Assembly: GCF_015191005.1 (NCBI RefSeq)
Contig: NZ_CP040442.1
Span: forward strand, 2,046,001 to 2,110,000
Source: Kaistella flava (ex Peng et al. 2021)
Lineage (GTDB): Bacteria > Bacteroidota > Bacteroidia > Flavobacteriales > Weeksellaceae
DNA: 64,000 bases
Reading direction: 5' to 3'
The notes under the pieces were generated by a model. That model was not told where the DNA came from. It was given only the letters and a program-made list of their open reading frames with translations, and ran no database searches. Shown here piece after piece: positions 34,809-44,648 of the stretch; the stretch's first letter is position 1, and every line of letters starts with the position of its first letter. A program made the translations under genes and the position numbers.

Positions 34809-35558
34809 TTATTTTTTATTAATATACCCTAAAATTTTCCATAAAAATCTAAATCGGACTTTTATAGGATTATATTTAATATCATTTTGCTGAAAGGCCT
34901 TTTTAATTTCTTTGGTAATAATTTTATAGCTTTTCAGACCAGAACTGCTAGCTCCACCAACTGCCATAGAAGTTGTTATAATACCGGAATATTTGTAAGA
35001 AATTTTATTTTTCAGGAAATATCTGATAATCAATTCATAATCAGCTCCAATTTTATAATCTTCCCGATAATATCCGAATTGCTGGAAAAGCTTTGTTTTG
35101 ATAAAAATAGATGGATGTGGCGGCATAAACCCAATCTTTAATTTTTCGGGAGTCCAATCTTCAGAAGAATATTTCCTTATTATCCGATTATTTTTATGCT
35201 GAACAATGTCCCCAGTTACTGCAGCTAAATGAGGATTTTCGGTGAGATACTTCGCAATCTTTTCGATGGTATCGTTTTCATAAAATACGTCATCGGAATT
35301 AATGATTCCGACAAAATCACCTGTTGCTTTGTGTATTCCTTTATTAATTGCATCGTACAAGCCTTTATCAGATTCTGAGACCCAATACGAAATTACCTCC
35401 TCATATTTCTGAATGATACCCGTTGTATTATCTTTAGAAGCACCATCGATGACAATATATTCAATGTTTTTATAGGTTTGGTTTTGAACTGATTTCAAAG
35501 TCTCTTCAATAGTTTTTGCACTATTGTAAGAAACAGTAATTATAGATATTTTTATCAT
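34809..35558 (-). CDS. GT2 glycosyltransferase (WcaE-like)
   Basis: A 249-residue family 2 glycosyltransferase of the GT-A fold, cytoplasmic. Motifs: ISIITVSYNSAKTIEETL, YIVIDGASKDNT, the ESDKGLYDAINKG stretch typical of WcaE-type colanic acid transferases, and the metal-binding INSDD. It should add one sugar to the lipid-linked repeat unit; donor and acceptor are unknown. A 247-bp gene-free gap separates it from the next gene upstream, the longest inside the locus, so an internal promoter there is possible. Confidence 0.88.
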   Translation of the reverse strand: MIKISIITVSYNSAKTIEETLKSVQNQTYKNIEYIVIDGASKDNTTGIIQKYEEVISYWVSESDKGLYDAINKGIHKATGDFVGIINSDDVFYENDTIEKIAKYLTENPHLAAVTGDIVQHKNNRIIRKYSSEDWTPEKLKIGFMPPHPSIFIKTKLFQQFGYYREDYKIGADYELIIRYFLKNKISYKYSGIITTSMAVGGASSSGLKSYKIITKEIKKAFQQNDIKYNPIKVRFRFLWKILGYINKK

Positions 35559-35805
35559 AAATTAGATTTCCACGGTATTAACTTTTATTTTCCAAGAATC
35601 CTTCTTAGAGAATATTACAATTTTTCTGAATGCTAAACTTCTCTTTTAAGAGATCCGAAATGAAAAGCTTCATTTTTATTAATTTATATTTCCAACTATC
35701 TTTCCATTTATCAAATCAATAGTATTTTACAAAACTAGAAATTTATTCTCATGAATTAAGATTAATCTTTTCACTTTTTCACAAACGACTTTGTTTAAAT
35801 TTACT

Positions 35806-36972
35806 TTAAAATAAGCATAATATGTTTTCGACATACTTTTCTGCGGTGAAATGCTCATTAAAGTATTTTATACCTGCCTTAGAGCGCTCTTCATATTGCT
35901 CAGGATGATCAATCATTAAGTTGACAATCTGTGAAATTTCGGCAGGAGCTTTGGGATTTACGAAAAATCCATTTTCGGTATTGACCATATCAGGAATTAG
36001 CCTGTAGTTAGTAACTATAGGAACACAACCATATGCCAAAGCTTCTAAAACAGAAACCGGCTGCCCCTCATTAATATAAAAACTCGGTAACAGAAAAAAG
36101 TGAGCACTTTTGAAAGCTTTTGCTTTTTCCTCACCATATAATCCTTCGTGATAAGTCACGCGATCCTGAAGGTTATTTTTCTCTAAATAACTGAAAAAAT
36201 CGCTCCTTGCATGCGACGCCGAAGAAAACATTTCATCTTCTACATCTTCCAAAAATTTACCCGCAAAAACGGCAGTAACATTTTGATTTAATTTGTTTAC
36301 CAAAACATTTACAGCCTCCAATACATCGCGATATCCTTTACTCTCAATTAAATTACTTAGATAAAGAAGCTGAATCTCCTTCTGAGGTTCTATTTTTTTT
36401 GAAGTAATCTTTGTAGAGTCGATTTTTTCCGGAAGACCATTTGGAATAGCAATGACTTTATTTTCGTAATCATGCAAAAAATGAAATTGTTTTTTAGCAA
36501 AAGTACCTTCTACAATAAGCAAATCAGTTTTATCCAAAGTTGCCTTTATTTTAATTTTAAACGATGGTGTTTGAGAATTGTAAAAGTTAGTATAATTGGC
36601 ACCAAACTGATGAGCAACTACTTTTCTTTTAAAAAACTTAGCCAAATGAATGAAAATATAATCTCTTAAAAAACCTACCTTAGATTGCGCAGTATTGATA
36701 TAAACCGGTGTATTTGAATTACCTACAAGTACAGATAACATTCGAAAGATCAATAAAATATTATCAATAAGTTTTGTGATCTGAAATTTTCCGGAAATTC
36801 TGTTGTTGTGAAAGTCAGGGTCGATTGACTTACCAAAATCTACAATAACTGTTTTAATATCCTTCTCTTTTAATTGATCTACGAGCAGCTGAAACATCAT
36901 GGACTGCCCATTTACAAACTGGTTGTTTTGAGTGGTTGTACCCACCATTATTAACTTTTTAACCATTTCCAT
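35806..36972 (-). CDS. GT4 glycosyltransferase
   Basis: A 388-residue GT-B glycosyltransferase of family 4. The C-terminal donor-binding half has LLYLSNLIESKGY and the family E-x7-E signature in GQPVSVLEALAYGCVPIV; the N-terminal acceptor half begins KKLIMVGTTTQNNQFVNG. Linkage and sugar cannot be told. Start is the ATG at 36972 (MEMVKK) or 36966 (MVKK). It overlaps the end of the SDR gene at 36959-36972 by 14 bp, so the two are translationally coupled. Confidence 0.88.
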   Translation of the reverse strand: MEMVKKLIMVGTTTQNNQFVNGQSMMFQLLVDQLKEKDIKTVIVDFGKSIDPDFHNNRISGKFQITKLIDNILLIFRMLSVLVGNSNTPVYINTAQSKVGFLRDYIFIHLAKFFKRKVVAHQFGANYTNFYNSQTPSFKIKIKATLDKTDLLIVEGTFAKKQFHFLHDYENKVIAIPNGLPEKIDSTKITSKKIEPQKEIQLLYLSNLIESKGYRDVLEAVNVLVNKLNQNVTAVFAGKFLEDVEDEMFSSASHARSDFFSYLEKNNLQDRVTYHEGLYGEEKAKAFKSAHFFLLPSFYINEGQPVSVLEALAYGCVPIVTNYRLIPDMVNTENGFFVNPKAPAEISQIVNLMIDHPEQYEERSKAGIKYFNEHFTAEKYVENILCLF

Positions 36973-37939
36973 TTTGTTTTATCCATTCCCAAACGACTTT
37001 CAAGCCATCATCAATCTTAATCTTAGGTTCCCAGCCTAAGTCCTGTTTTATTTTATCAATATTCAAAACATTAAATTCACAATCAAAATTTCGGGAAGGT
37101 TTTAGCTCTGTTTGAACGGTCTTTTGAGCGACGGAACCGATTTTGGAGACAATTTCTTTGATGCTAACTGGACTGCCTGATCCCACATTATAGATGTGCG
37201 TTGTGGACGGTTGAGCAGCTGCTTCTATACATTTGAAAACAGCTTCTGCCAGATCATCTACAAATATGAAATCACGTACAACTTTGCCATCATCATATAA
37301 TTGAATGGTGCTTTGCTGAATAAGTGATTTAAACGCAAATCCAATAATTCCTTGAGGTTTTGTTAAATTTTGGAATTTCCCATATACATTCGAAGGTCTA
37401 AGAATATAACTTTCAAAATTTGAAGTATTCGTTATAAATTTTATATAATTTTCGGTGATAAGTTTAGAAAGTCCGTACTCAGAAATAGGGGATTTATCAT
37501 CCTTTTCTTGCCAAAGTCTAGGTTCATCTATATTACCGTACACTGTGCCTCCAGAAGAAAGATAGATGAATTTTTTCAAAACTGATGACTCCGCTTTTTG
37601 CAGAAATGCAACGACCGGTTTAATGTTTGTATCAAAATCCAGCGCCAGTGATTCATTGAAAGATCCTGGAATTAGAGAACTTGCAAGCCATATAATAACC
37701 TCCGCATCTTTGACAGCCTCAATAAGCAATTCTGTATTTTCGACATTGGTACTCACAGATTGTACATTAACTGGAAATGTTTTGTTACTGGAGTTGTTCC
37801 CTATGAGCGTAATTTTATAGTTCTTTTCAAGAAAAAAATGGGTGAAATTTTTCCCAATGAAACCATGACCACCAATGATTGCTATATTTTTCAATTTTAA
37901 ATCTATTTTGTTGTTAACAAATATATTTGTTACTCTCAT
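36959..37939 (-). CDS. NAD-dependent epimerase/dehydratase (SDR)
   Basis: A 326-residue extended SDR protein. The NAD motif is GGHGFIGKN, followed by a STGGTVYG-like strand (LSSGGTVYGN), YGLSK with the catalytic Tyr/Lys, and RPSNVYG. It resembles UDP-glucose 4-epimerases and dTDP-4-keto sugar reductases of the Fcf1 type. It is one of two candidates for the missing last step after RmlC. The ATG at 37939 is preferred to a TTG at 37945. The N-terminus carries about 19 residues before the Rossmann fold, which is unusual. Confidence 0.75.
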   Translation of the reverse strand: MRVTNIFVNNKIDLKLKNIAIIGGHGFIGKNFTHFFLEKNYKITLIGNNSSNKTFPVNVQSVSTNVENTELLIEAVKDAEVIIWLASSLIPGSFNESLALDFDTNIKPVVAFLQKAESSVLKKFIYLSSGGTVYGNIDEPRLWQEKDDKSPISEYGLSKLITENYIKFITNTSNFESYILRPSNVYGKFQNLTKPQGIIGFAFKSLIQQSTIQLYDDGKVVRDFIFVDDLAEAVFKCIEAAAQPSTTHIYNVGSGSPVSIKEIVSKIGSVAQKTVQTELKPSRNFDCEFNVLNIDKIKQDLGWEPKIKIDDGLKVVWEWIKQNGNG

Positions 37940-37973
37940 ATCCAACGCTGTGAAATATAAGAAATATCAATAA

Positions 37974-39017
37974 CTATTTTTTAAATATTTCTGTAGAATA
38001 CGCTGAAATTTGGTGTTCATCTTTTTCTACAAAGTTAAAATCTGCAGCATTTTTACTGTAAACCGAGAAGTTTTTTACAACCTGATCAATTGCTTGCTGC
38101 AAATCCTGTCGGTTTTCAGGATCAAAAGACACTCCTGTTTCAGGATCCAGAAGCAATTCATTCAGAGAACCAATTCTATCGCTGAGCACCAAAGCACAAT
38201 TCCTGTATAATGCCTCTTCCACTACTAATCCCCAAGGCTCTGAAAATGAAGGAAGTATAAATACATGATGTTTTTTATATATAGCATCTAAATCTTTGTT
38301 ATCTACAAATCCCAGCCAAGTTATATTGTTTTTTGAAATGGCTTTAAGCTCCGTTTCTAAAGTTCCATTTCCTGCTATAGTGAGCGGTAGTCCGTTTTCA
38401 TTAAAAACTGCAATTAAATTTCGTAGGTTCTTCAGTTCTATAATCCGACCGACGTATAAAAATTTAAATTCATTATGCCGCTCAACGAAAGTTTCCCGGA
38501 CGGGCTTATCTGCCAAACCTACTCCCTTGGTTACAATTACCTTTTCACGAAAGCCCATCTTTCGAAGCACAATTTCGTGCATTTTTCCCGAGGCTAAAGC
38601 TTGGGAATATCTCGACAACACTATTTTTTTGATATAAAAACGAGGCCCAGAAAGTTTGGTTTCACCGGCTGATTCACATTGTAGAATATTTTTTTTTTGG
38701 GGGGTAAGAAATGAGTTTAAAATAAACTCAGGATCAACATATCCACCATATATAATTTTTTCAAAACTAAATGCTTTAACGATTTTCCTTAAAGCAAAGA
38801 AAGATTCTAAAATATTTCTCTGATTTAACTGCTTCTCATTAAGCATTTTATAGGGAAACTTAATATTTTCCTGAAAATCTTTATCGATGACTACCTGATC
38901 ATAGTAACCAATAAATACTACAAAAATTTTACGGTGCTTCGCAATTTCATTGTATAAGTTAATTTTGTAAAAAGCTGGACAGTTATTTAGAATCAGCAGG
39001 TCATAATGATCTTTCAT
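37974..39017 (-). CDS. GT4 glycosyltransferase
   Basis: A 347-residue GT-B family 4 glycosyltransferase. It starts LLILNNCPAFYKINLYNEI, a form seen in polysaccharide GT4 enzymes, and the donor site shows FLYVGRIIELKNL, LPSFSEPWGLVVEEAL with the E-x7-E motif, and SDRIGSLNELL. The UDP/GDP-sugar is not evident. Its start abuts the stop of the next GT2 gene with no intervening base. Acts on the cytoplasmic face in repeat-unit assembly. Confidence 0.88.
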   Translation of the reverse strand: MKDHYDLLILNNCPAFYKINLYNEIAKHRKIFVVFIGYYDQVVIDKDFQENIKFPYKMLNEKQLNQRNILESFFALRKIVKAFSFEKIIYGGYVDPEFILNSFLTPQKKNILQCESAGETKLSGPRFYIKKIVLSRYSQALASGKMHEIVLRKMGFREKVIVTKGVGLADKPVRETFVERHNEFKFLYVGRIIELKNLRNLIAVFNENGLPLTIAGNGTLETELKAISKNNITWLGFVDNKDLDAIYKKHHVFILPSFSEPWGLVVEEALYRNCALVLSDRIGSLNELLLDPETGVSFDPENRQDLQQAIDQVVKNFSVYSKNAADFNFVEKDEHQISAYSTEIFKK

Positions 39018-39878
39018 TTACAGTAATTTACTTAATGAAGTGATATAGGCATTTGCCATCTCAACCCGATCTTTATTGCCGGTTAGGGTAAATAAAATCC
39101 TATGAAATTTTAATTCTAAAAGTCTCCTTTTAAGATATTTTTTTAGGTTGAATTTGTATTTCGTAAAATAAATTTTAATCGCTTCTGTACCGATATCCAA
39201 GAGTTTTACATTATAAGCATCTTTCACTTCAATTAAATGGATATATGATCTGGAAGGATCAAAAATAGTTTTTTTTCCTAACTTATTCAGTCTAAGTGCA
39301 ACATCAGGCTCTTCAAAATACATAAAGATCGATTCATCATAAAGGCCTATTTTTTCGAAATCAATTTTTCGGAAGAAAACAAAAGCTCCCGATAAATAAA
39401 ATTTTACCGGATTAAAATACTTTACTTTATTCACCAATTTCAAAATGAGACTTGAAAATACGGGTACAAAATATTCTGGGTTAATAAAGTACGAATAATC
39501 AGTTGAACCATTGTGCTGACTAAAACCTACAGTGGCAACCTGCTCATCCGAAAAATGTTCGATTGCTTTTTTAAATAAGGATTCTTTCAGACGGACGTCT
39601 GGATTCATAATGGCGATAATATCACCTGTCGCAGCTCTAATACCAATATTATTTCCATGGCCGTATCCTAAATTTTGATTTTTAAAAAAGATAATTTTAT
39701 CATCGTAATTATCTTCCAAGAATTTCTTGATGACGGCTCCTTCTTCTTCACTGCTATTATCCACCACAATAATTTCAAGCTGATCATCTGGCAAATCATT
39801 GTATTTGTAAATGGAATCGATGCAATCTTTTATAAGACGCATCGAATTAAAAGTGACTATAATGATGGATAACTTCAT
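39018..39878 (-). CDS. GT2 glycosyltransferase (rhamnosyltransferase-like)
   Basis: A 286-residue GT-A family 2 transferase. Motifs: LSIIIVTFNSMRLIKDCIDS, IIVVDNSSEEEG, NLGYGHGNNIGI, and IMNPDVRL where the last Asp replaces the DxD. This pattern is shared with WbbL-type rhamnosyltransferases, which would match the rml genes, but the link is inference. The C-terminal helix is basic (LKKYLKRRLLELK), suggesting membrane contact. Between the EpsG-like gene and a GT4 gene in a tight run. Confidence 0.85.
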   Translation of the reverse strand: MKLSIIIVTFNSMRLIKDCIDSIYKYNDLPDDQLEIIVVDNSSEEEGAVIKKFLEDNYDDKIIFFKNQNLGYGHGNNIGIRAATGDIIAIMNPDVRLKESLFKKAIEHFSDEQVATVGFSQHNGSTDYSYFINPEYFVPVFSSLILKLVNKVKYFNPVKFYLSGAFVFFRKIDFEKIGLYDESIFMYFEEPDVALRLNKLGKKTIFDPSRSYIHLIEVKDAYNVKLLDIGTEAIKIYFTKYKFNLKKYLKRRLLELKFHRILFTLTGNKDRVEMANAYITSLSKLL

Positions 39879-39887
39879 AATTCGGAA

Positions 39888-40988
39888 CTAATAAATTAAA
39901 TATTTGATCATTTCATTAGACTTAAGCATCTTGTTCATTTCCTGAACCATCTCCCACTCTCCCAAAACTAATCCAACGGAAAAATTGAAATGAATAAATA
40001 CTAATATGTACAAAATAAAAAATAGTGAATAAAATTGTAATTTTTTCTTCAAATCTTTTACTTCATTAAATTTGTAAAAAAACAATAAAATAGGAAACAG
40101 CATTCCTGTCATAATAAATCGATGACCGATAACCTGCACAGTAATAGCTATACCTATGTAAATCATGGGTATAATAGACATCTTATATAAAAAATTAAAT
40201 CGATCATCAGATGCTAATTTAGGATTTATCTTTAATCGATAATTATAATATTGATGAACTAAAATATAAATAGGAAGCAATGTACCAAATGCGAAAATAC
40301 CACCTGCATAAGAACTTACCAAGTCTCCCTTGAGATAAAATAAAAATCTAAGTCCTGAAAAAAGATTGAAAATGATTGTAGTTAAAACAGTGTAGCCAAC
40401 AAAAACAGCCAAAGATAAATAGCTAATTCTAACAAAAAATTTCGTTTTAATTTTATAAAGAAAGAAAAAAGGCACAAATAATATGAGGGAATAATGACTC
40501 AATACAGCAAACACAAAAAATAGTATAGCCAATATATTTCTTTTGGAAACAAAGAGATAGTAAAACCCTAAAATCGCTGCAAAATATCCCAAGAAATATC
40601 TTAACTGGGTACCATAAAATATAAAAATAAGAGGGATATACAGCAAGGTGATAACGTAAACGTTTTTTGTAAAACGGCTTATTAATAAGAGAAATAAAAA
40701 GCTATAAACAGATAAAAAAGATACATGAAGAAACTGATAACCATATTTATGAGCTCTAATATAGGCGGCAACTAATTGAAATGTAGGTTCTTTATCTATG
40801 GAAAACTCTGGAAAATTAATCCACCAAGTATAATACTCTTTATCCGGGGTATACTTTATAAAGAGAAAAACAGCGTATAACAATAATAAAGTTACAATAA
40901 AAATGATAACTCTACCTAATTTAAAATTGGCCAAAAGACTACTAAATACAAGTAGAAACAATAATATAATAACAACTACAACAAACAT
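39888..40988 (-). CDS. wzy: EpsG-like polysaccharide polymerase (Wzy)
   Basis: A 366-residue integral membrane protein with about 10-12 helices and few charged residues, from VVVVIILLFLLVFSSLL to the C-terminus. A large loop after the first helices contains YYTWWINFPEF; DKEYY there is the EpsG-type pattern. Predicted to polymerise lipid-linked repeat units in the periplasm. It is among the most AT-rich genes of the window, as is normal for polymerases. Assignment rests on topology, the DKEYY-like motif and position next to the flippase. Confidence 0.75.
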   Translation of the reverse strand: MFVVVVIILLFLLVFSSLLANFKLGRVIIFIVTLLLLYAVFLFIKYTPDKEYYTWWINFPEFSIDKEPTFQLVAAYIRAHKYGYQFLHVSFLSVYSFLFLLLISRFTKNVYVITLLYIPLIFIFYGTQLRYFLGYFAAILGFYYLFVSKRNILAILFFVFAVLSHYSLILFVPFFFLYKIKTKFFVRISYLSLAVFVGYTVLTTIIFNLFSGLRFLFYLKGDLVSSYAGGIFAFGTLLPIYILVHQYYNYRLKINPKLASDDRFNFLYKMSIIPMIYIGIAITVQVIGHRFIMTGMLFPILLFFYKFNEVKDLKKKLQFYSLFFILYILVFIHFNFSVGLVLGEWEMVQEMNKMLKSNEMIKYLIY

Positions 40989-41013
40989 AATATAAAATCT
41001 CTTCAGTAAAATA

Positions 41014-42441
41014 CTAGTCCTTCTTTAGCAACTTGTATATTGTTAATATTTTAGATTTGAATACCGTAAAATAAAAAAATAAATATAAACATATAAAAAC
41101 AAAACTTCCTAGTATTAATTGCATTTGCATATTCAATCTACTATTAATTAAATGTAATATTAACCACATTGACACTGAAAAGAATATGTATGGAAGTATA
41201 ACTAATAATTGAGCAGCCATTCCTTTTCTCAAAATAGATTGACAATATAATGAGGTAATAATTAATTGTAATATAAGCTGCAATAATAATCCGTAGCAAA
41301 GTGCAATAATACCATATCTAAAAGTTACAAGAAGAATAATAACACCTATAATTTTTGTTATTAATTCAACTTTAAAATACAATTTTACTTTATTCTTAAC
41401 TTGAAATAGCACCATATTATTAACAATAATTGGTTGAAAAATATAGCATGCTGATAAAATCTGTAGTATCGGAATTATCTGCATCCATCTATCTGACAAA
41501 CCAATATATACCAAAGGCGTTGAGAAAATACAGAGATAATTGAAAATGGGAAAAACAAATAAGCAAACTAATCTCGTGTATTGTTGATTAAAATTAAATA
41601 TTTTATCATCGTCATTTTGAAAGGAAGAAAAAAAAGGAAACATCACCCTTTGTAATACACCGCTGATTAAAGAAGCTGGCATAAACGTAAATTGATTGGC
41701 TTTTGTATACAATCCTAATGTTGAAGCCGACATTCTTTTACCAATAAACAAATAGTACAAATTAGTATAGACACTTTGTAGTAAACCTGCAGCCAATATC
41801 TTTGATCCAAATGTAAACATATGCGAAAATGACTCCCTGGAAAACACCCTTAATGGAATCCATTTCACAACGACAAAAAACAAAACAGTTGTTATAAGAT
41901 TTTGTCCTAATATTTGTGCAACCAACGACCACACTCCATAGTCATTGATAGCTAAATAAACTCCTAGGCATCCTGAAACCAATAAAGACACAAACGAAAT
42001 TTTAGCCTGGGTCTTAAAGTCTAAACTAATACTTAATTTGGTTTTATGCACCATTACCAAGGCATTCAAAATAATACCTAATGATAAAATTCGTAAAACA
42101 TTTTTAAGGATAGGGGTATTAAAAAAATCTGCGGCAAAAGGGGCTATAAGAAATACCAACGCTACAAAACATACAGAGATTGCGAGATTAAAATAAAATG
42201 CGGTTGAAAAATCGGTCTCCGTTCTGTTTTGTTTTTGAATCAAAGCGCTGGAAAACCCACTCTCTGAAAACAAAATACCTAACGCAATAAAAATAGTTGC
42301 CATCCCAATTACCCCGTAATCTTTAGGTAAAAGGTGCCTCGCCAATATAATTTCCAGGAGTAGCTGTACAACAACTACTCCTAATTTATCAATACCACTC
42401 CAAATGACTCCATTAACAAGTTGCTTTTTCTGGTATTCCAT
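41014..42441 (-). CDS. wzx: Oligosaccharide flippase (Wzx-like)
   Basis: A 475-residue protein with about 14 membrane helices of the MATE/MVF superfamily. It begins QLVNGVIWSGIDKLGVVVVQLLLEI-like, with the family ARHLLPKDYGVIGMATIF and FSESGFSSALIQKQN. It flips undecaprenyl-PP-linked repeats across the inner membrane. It lies between the polymerase and fcl with gaps of 25 and 6 bp. AT-rich with many AAA/ATA codons. No sign of truncation. Confidence 0.9.
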   Translation of the reverse strand: MEYQKKQLVNGVIWSGIDKLGVVVVQLLLEIILARHLLPKDYGVIGMATIFIALGILFSESGFSSALIQKQNRTETDFSTAFYFNLAISVCFVALVFLIAPFAADFFNTPILKNVLRILSLGIILNALVMVHKTKLSISLDFKTQAKISFVSLLVSGCLGVYLAINDYGVWSLVAQILGQNLITTVLFFVVVKWIPLRVFSRESFSHMFTFGSKILAAGLLQSVYTNLYYLFIGKRMSASTLGLYTKANQFTFMPASLISGVLQRVMFPFFSSFQNDDDKIFNFNQQYTRLVCLFVFPIFNYLCIFSTPLVYIGLSDRWMQIIPILQILSACYIFQPIIVNNMVLFQVKNKVKLYFKVELITKIIGVIILLVTFRYGIIALCYGLLLQLILQLIITSLYCQSILRKGMAAQLLVILPYIFFSVSMWLILHLINSRLNMQMQLILGSFVFICLYLFFYFTVFKSKILTIYKLLKKD

Positions 42442-42447
42442 CTTAGA

Positions 42448-43521
42448 TTATAGATTTGCCATATACCACTTATACATCTTGTCAACGCCTTCTTCTATTT
42501 CTATTTGATGTTTCCAGCCCAATTGATTAATTTTAGATACATCAACTAATTTTCTCATCGTGCCATCAGGTTTTGAAGAATCGAATAAAATAGTTCCTTC
42601 ATAACCAACCTGAATGCTTATTAATTCTGATAAACCTTTAATCGTAATATCTTTTCCGGTACCAATATTAATATGGGTATTTCTGATTTCTTTTTCTGTA
42701 CCTGCAAGATCTACAAAATCTACCCTTTCCATAATATAGATACATGCTTCTGCCATCTCCTCACTCCAAAGGAATTCGCGCATTGGTTTACCAGTTCCCC
42801 ACAGTTCTACACGGTCTTTAAAAACCCCATATTTAGCAAGCGTTTTTTCAATCTCAGCATTGGGGGAATCACCAGATATATCTTCAATAGGTCTTGTATT
42901 AAGATCTTGTTTTACAGCTACCCAATCGTTATTCATTAATGCTTTTGCAAGATGAATTTTTCTGATCATTGCGGGTAAAACGTGGCTTTTTTCTAGATCA
43001 AAATTATCATTAGGCCCATACAGATTCGTAGGCATCACTGAAATAAAATTGGTGCCATACTGAATATTGAAACTTTCACATAGTTTTATCCCAGCAATTT
43101 TTGCTACAGCGTATGGTTCATTGGTATATTCCAGAGTATCGGTCAACAGTTCATTTTCATTAATGGGCTGATGAGCATCTTTTGGGTAAATACAAGTACT
43201 TCCTAAAAAAAGAAGTTTTTTTACTTTGTGTTGATAGGCGTTATAAATTACATTTTGCTGGATCTGCAAATTATTATAAATAAAATCTGCGCGGTAGGTA
43301 TTATTGGCCATAATTCCACCAACATAGGCAGCTGCCAAATAAACGTATTCTGGTTTTTCTTCTTCAAAGAATTGATGAGTTGCAACACCATCCATCAGAT
43401 TTAACTCCTTGGATGTTCTCCCAATCACGTTGGTATATCCAAGCTCAGTAAGTTGTTTCCAAATTGCGGAACCAACAAGACCTCTATGACCAGCAACATA
43501 AATTTTGCTATTTTTTTCCAT
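42448..43521 (-). CDS. fcl: GDP-L-fucose synthase
   Basis: A 357-residue SDR epimerase/reductase that turns GDP-4-keto-6-deoxymannose into GDP-L-fucose. NADP motif GHRGLVGSAI is at 11-20; the catalytic region shows LGSTCIYPKDAHQPI and YAVAKIAG with the Tyr/Lys pair; RPIEDISGDSPNAEIE is an insertion not usual in E. coli WcaG. Directly follows gmd (11-bp gap), as in colanic acid clusters, which makes the pathway assignment firm. Confidence 0.95.
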   Translation of the reverse strand: MEKNSKIYVAGHRGLVGSAIWKQLTELGYTNVIGRTSKELNLMDGVATHQFFEEEKPEYVYLAAAYVGGIMANNTYRADFIYNNLQIQQNVIYNAYQHKVKKLLFLGSTCIYPKDAHQPINENELLTDTLEYTNEPYAVAKIAGIKLCESFNIQYGTNFISVMPTNLYGPNDNFDLEKSHVLPAMIRKIHLAKALMNNDWVAVKQDLNTRPIEDISGDSPNAEIEKTLAKYGVFKDRVELWGTGKPMREFLWSEEMAEACIYIMERVDFVDLAGTEKEIRNTHINIGTGKDITIKGLSELISIQVGYEGTILFDSSKPDGTMRKLVDVSKINQLGWKHQIEIEEGVDKMYKWYMANL

Positions 43522-43532
43522 CGAGCTATTGA

Positions 43533-44591
43533 TTATCTTTTTTTAACGAATTCTAAATCATGTTTTACCATAATTTCAACAAGTTCATTAAAAGAAGTTC
43601 TGGTAGGATTCCATCCTAATACTGTTTTAGCTTTTGTAGGATCGCCTAAAAGCAATTCAACTTCTGCAGGTCTAAAATACTTAGGATCAACTTCAACTAA
43701 AACATCGCCTGTGGCGGCGTTTGTTCCTTTTTCTTCTTCGCCTTTCCCAGACCATTCTATCGTAATACCAGCCACTTCAAAAGCTTTGGTAATAAATTCT
43801 CTTACCGTATGCATTTCACCAGTAGCAATTACAAAATCCTCAGGAGTATCATGTTGCAACATGAGCCACATACATTCTACGTAATCTTTTGCATATCCCC
43901 AATCTCTAAGAGAATCCAGATTTCCCATATAAAGCTTGGTCTGCATACCTGCAACAATTCTTGCAACTGCTAAGGTTACCTTTCTCGTTACGAAAGTTTC
44001 CCCTCTTCTTTCACTTTCGTGATTAAATAATATACCGTTAACAGCAAACATTCCGTATGCTTCTCTATAATTTTTTGTAATCCAAAAAGCATATTGCTTG
44101 GCAACCCCATAAGGACTTCTAGGATAAAATGGAGTCGTTTCTTTTTGAGGAACTTCTTGAACGAGACCGAATAATTCTGAGGTTGAAGCTTGGTAAATTT
44201 TAGTTTTCGTTTCCATTCCTAAAATTCGAACAGCTTCTAATAATCTCAAAGTACCAACAGCATCAGTATCAGCGGTATATTCTGGCACATCAAAACTTAC
44301 TTTCACATGACTTTGTGCAGCAAGATTATAGATTTCATCAGGTTGAGTAAGTTGAATAACTCTGAGTAAAGAACTAGAATCAGTCATATCTCCATAATGA
44401 AGATTTACTGATCTTTTTTGGTGCATATCTTTTACCCATTCATCAAAGTACAAATGTTCAATGCGATCGGTATTGAATGATGATGATCTACGAATTATAC
44501 CATGAACTTCGTATCCTTTATCTATTAAAAGTTCTGCTAAAAAAGAACCGTCTTGACCCGTGATTCCAGTTATCAGTGCTATCTTTTTCAT
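43533..44591 (-). CDS. gmd: GDP-mannose 4,6-dehydratase
   Basis: A 352-residue SDR enzyme that makes GDP-4-keto-6-deoxymannose from GDP-mannose, the first step to GDP-L-fucose. Motifs: [11 protein letters not shown] at the N-terminus, [25 protein letters not shown] with the active Tyr/Lys, and [12 protein letters not shown]. The family-typical C-terminal [15 protein letters not shown] is present. Length normal. It works with fcl immediately downstream. Confidence 0.97.
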   Translation of the reverse strand: MKKIALITGITGQDGSFLAELLIDKGYEVHGIIRRSSSFNTDRIEHLYFDEWVKDMHQKRSVNLHYGDMTDSSSLLRVIQLTQPDEIYNLAAQSHVKVSFDVPEYTADTDAVGTLRLLEAVRILGMETKTKIYQASTSELFGLVQEVPQKETTPFYPRSPYGVAKQYAFWITKNYREAYGMFAVNGILFNHESERRGETFVTRKVTLAVARIVAGMQTKLYMGNLDSLRDWGYAKDYVECMWLMLQHDTPEDFVIATGEMHTVREFITKAFEVAGITIEWSGKGEEEKGTNAATGDVLVEVDPKYFRPAEVELLLGDPTKAKTVLGWNPTRTSFNELVEIMVKHDLEFVKKR

Positions 44592-44648
44592 ATTTCTAAA
44601 CTAAGTGTTTTTTATATTCTATATCCAATTTTGATTATCTAATAGGTC

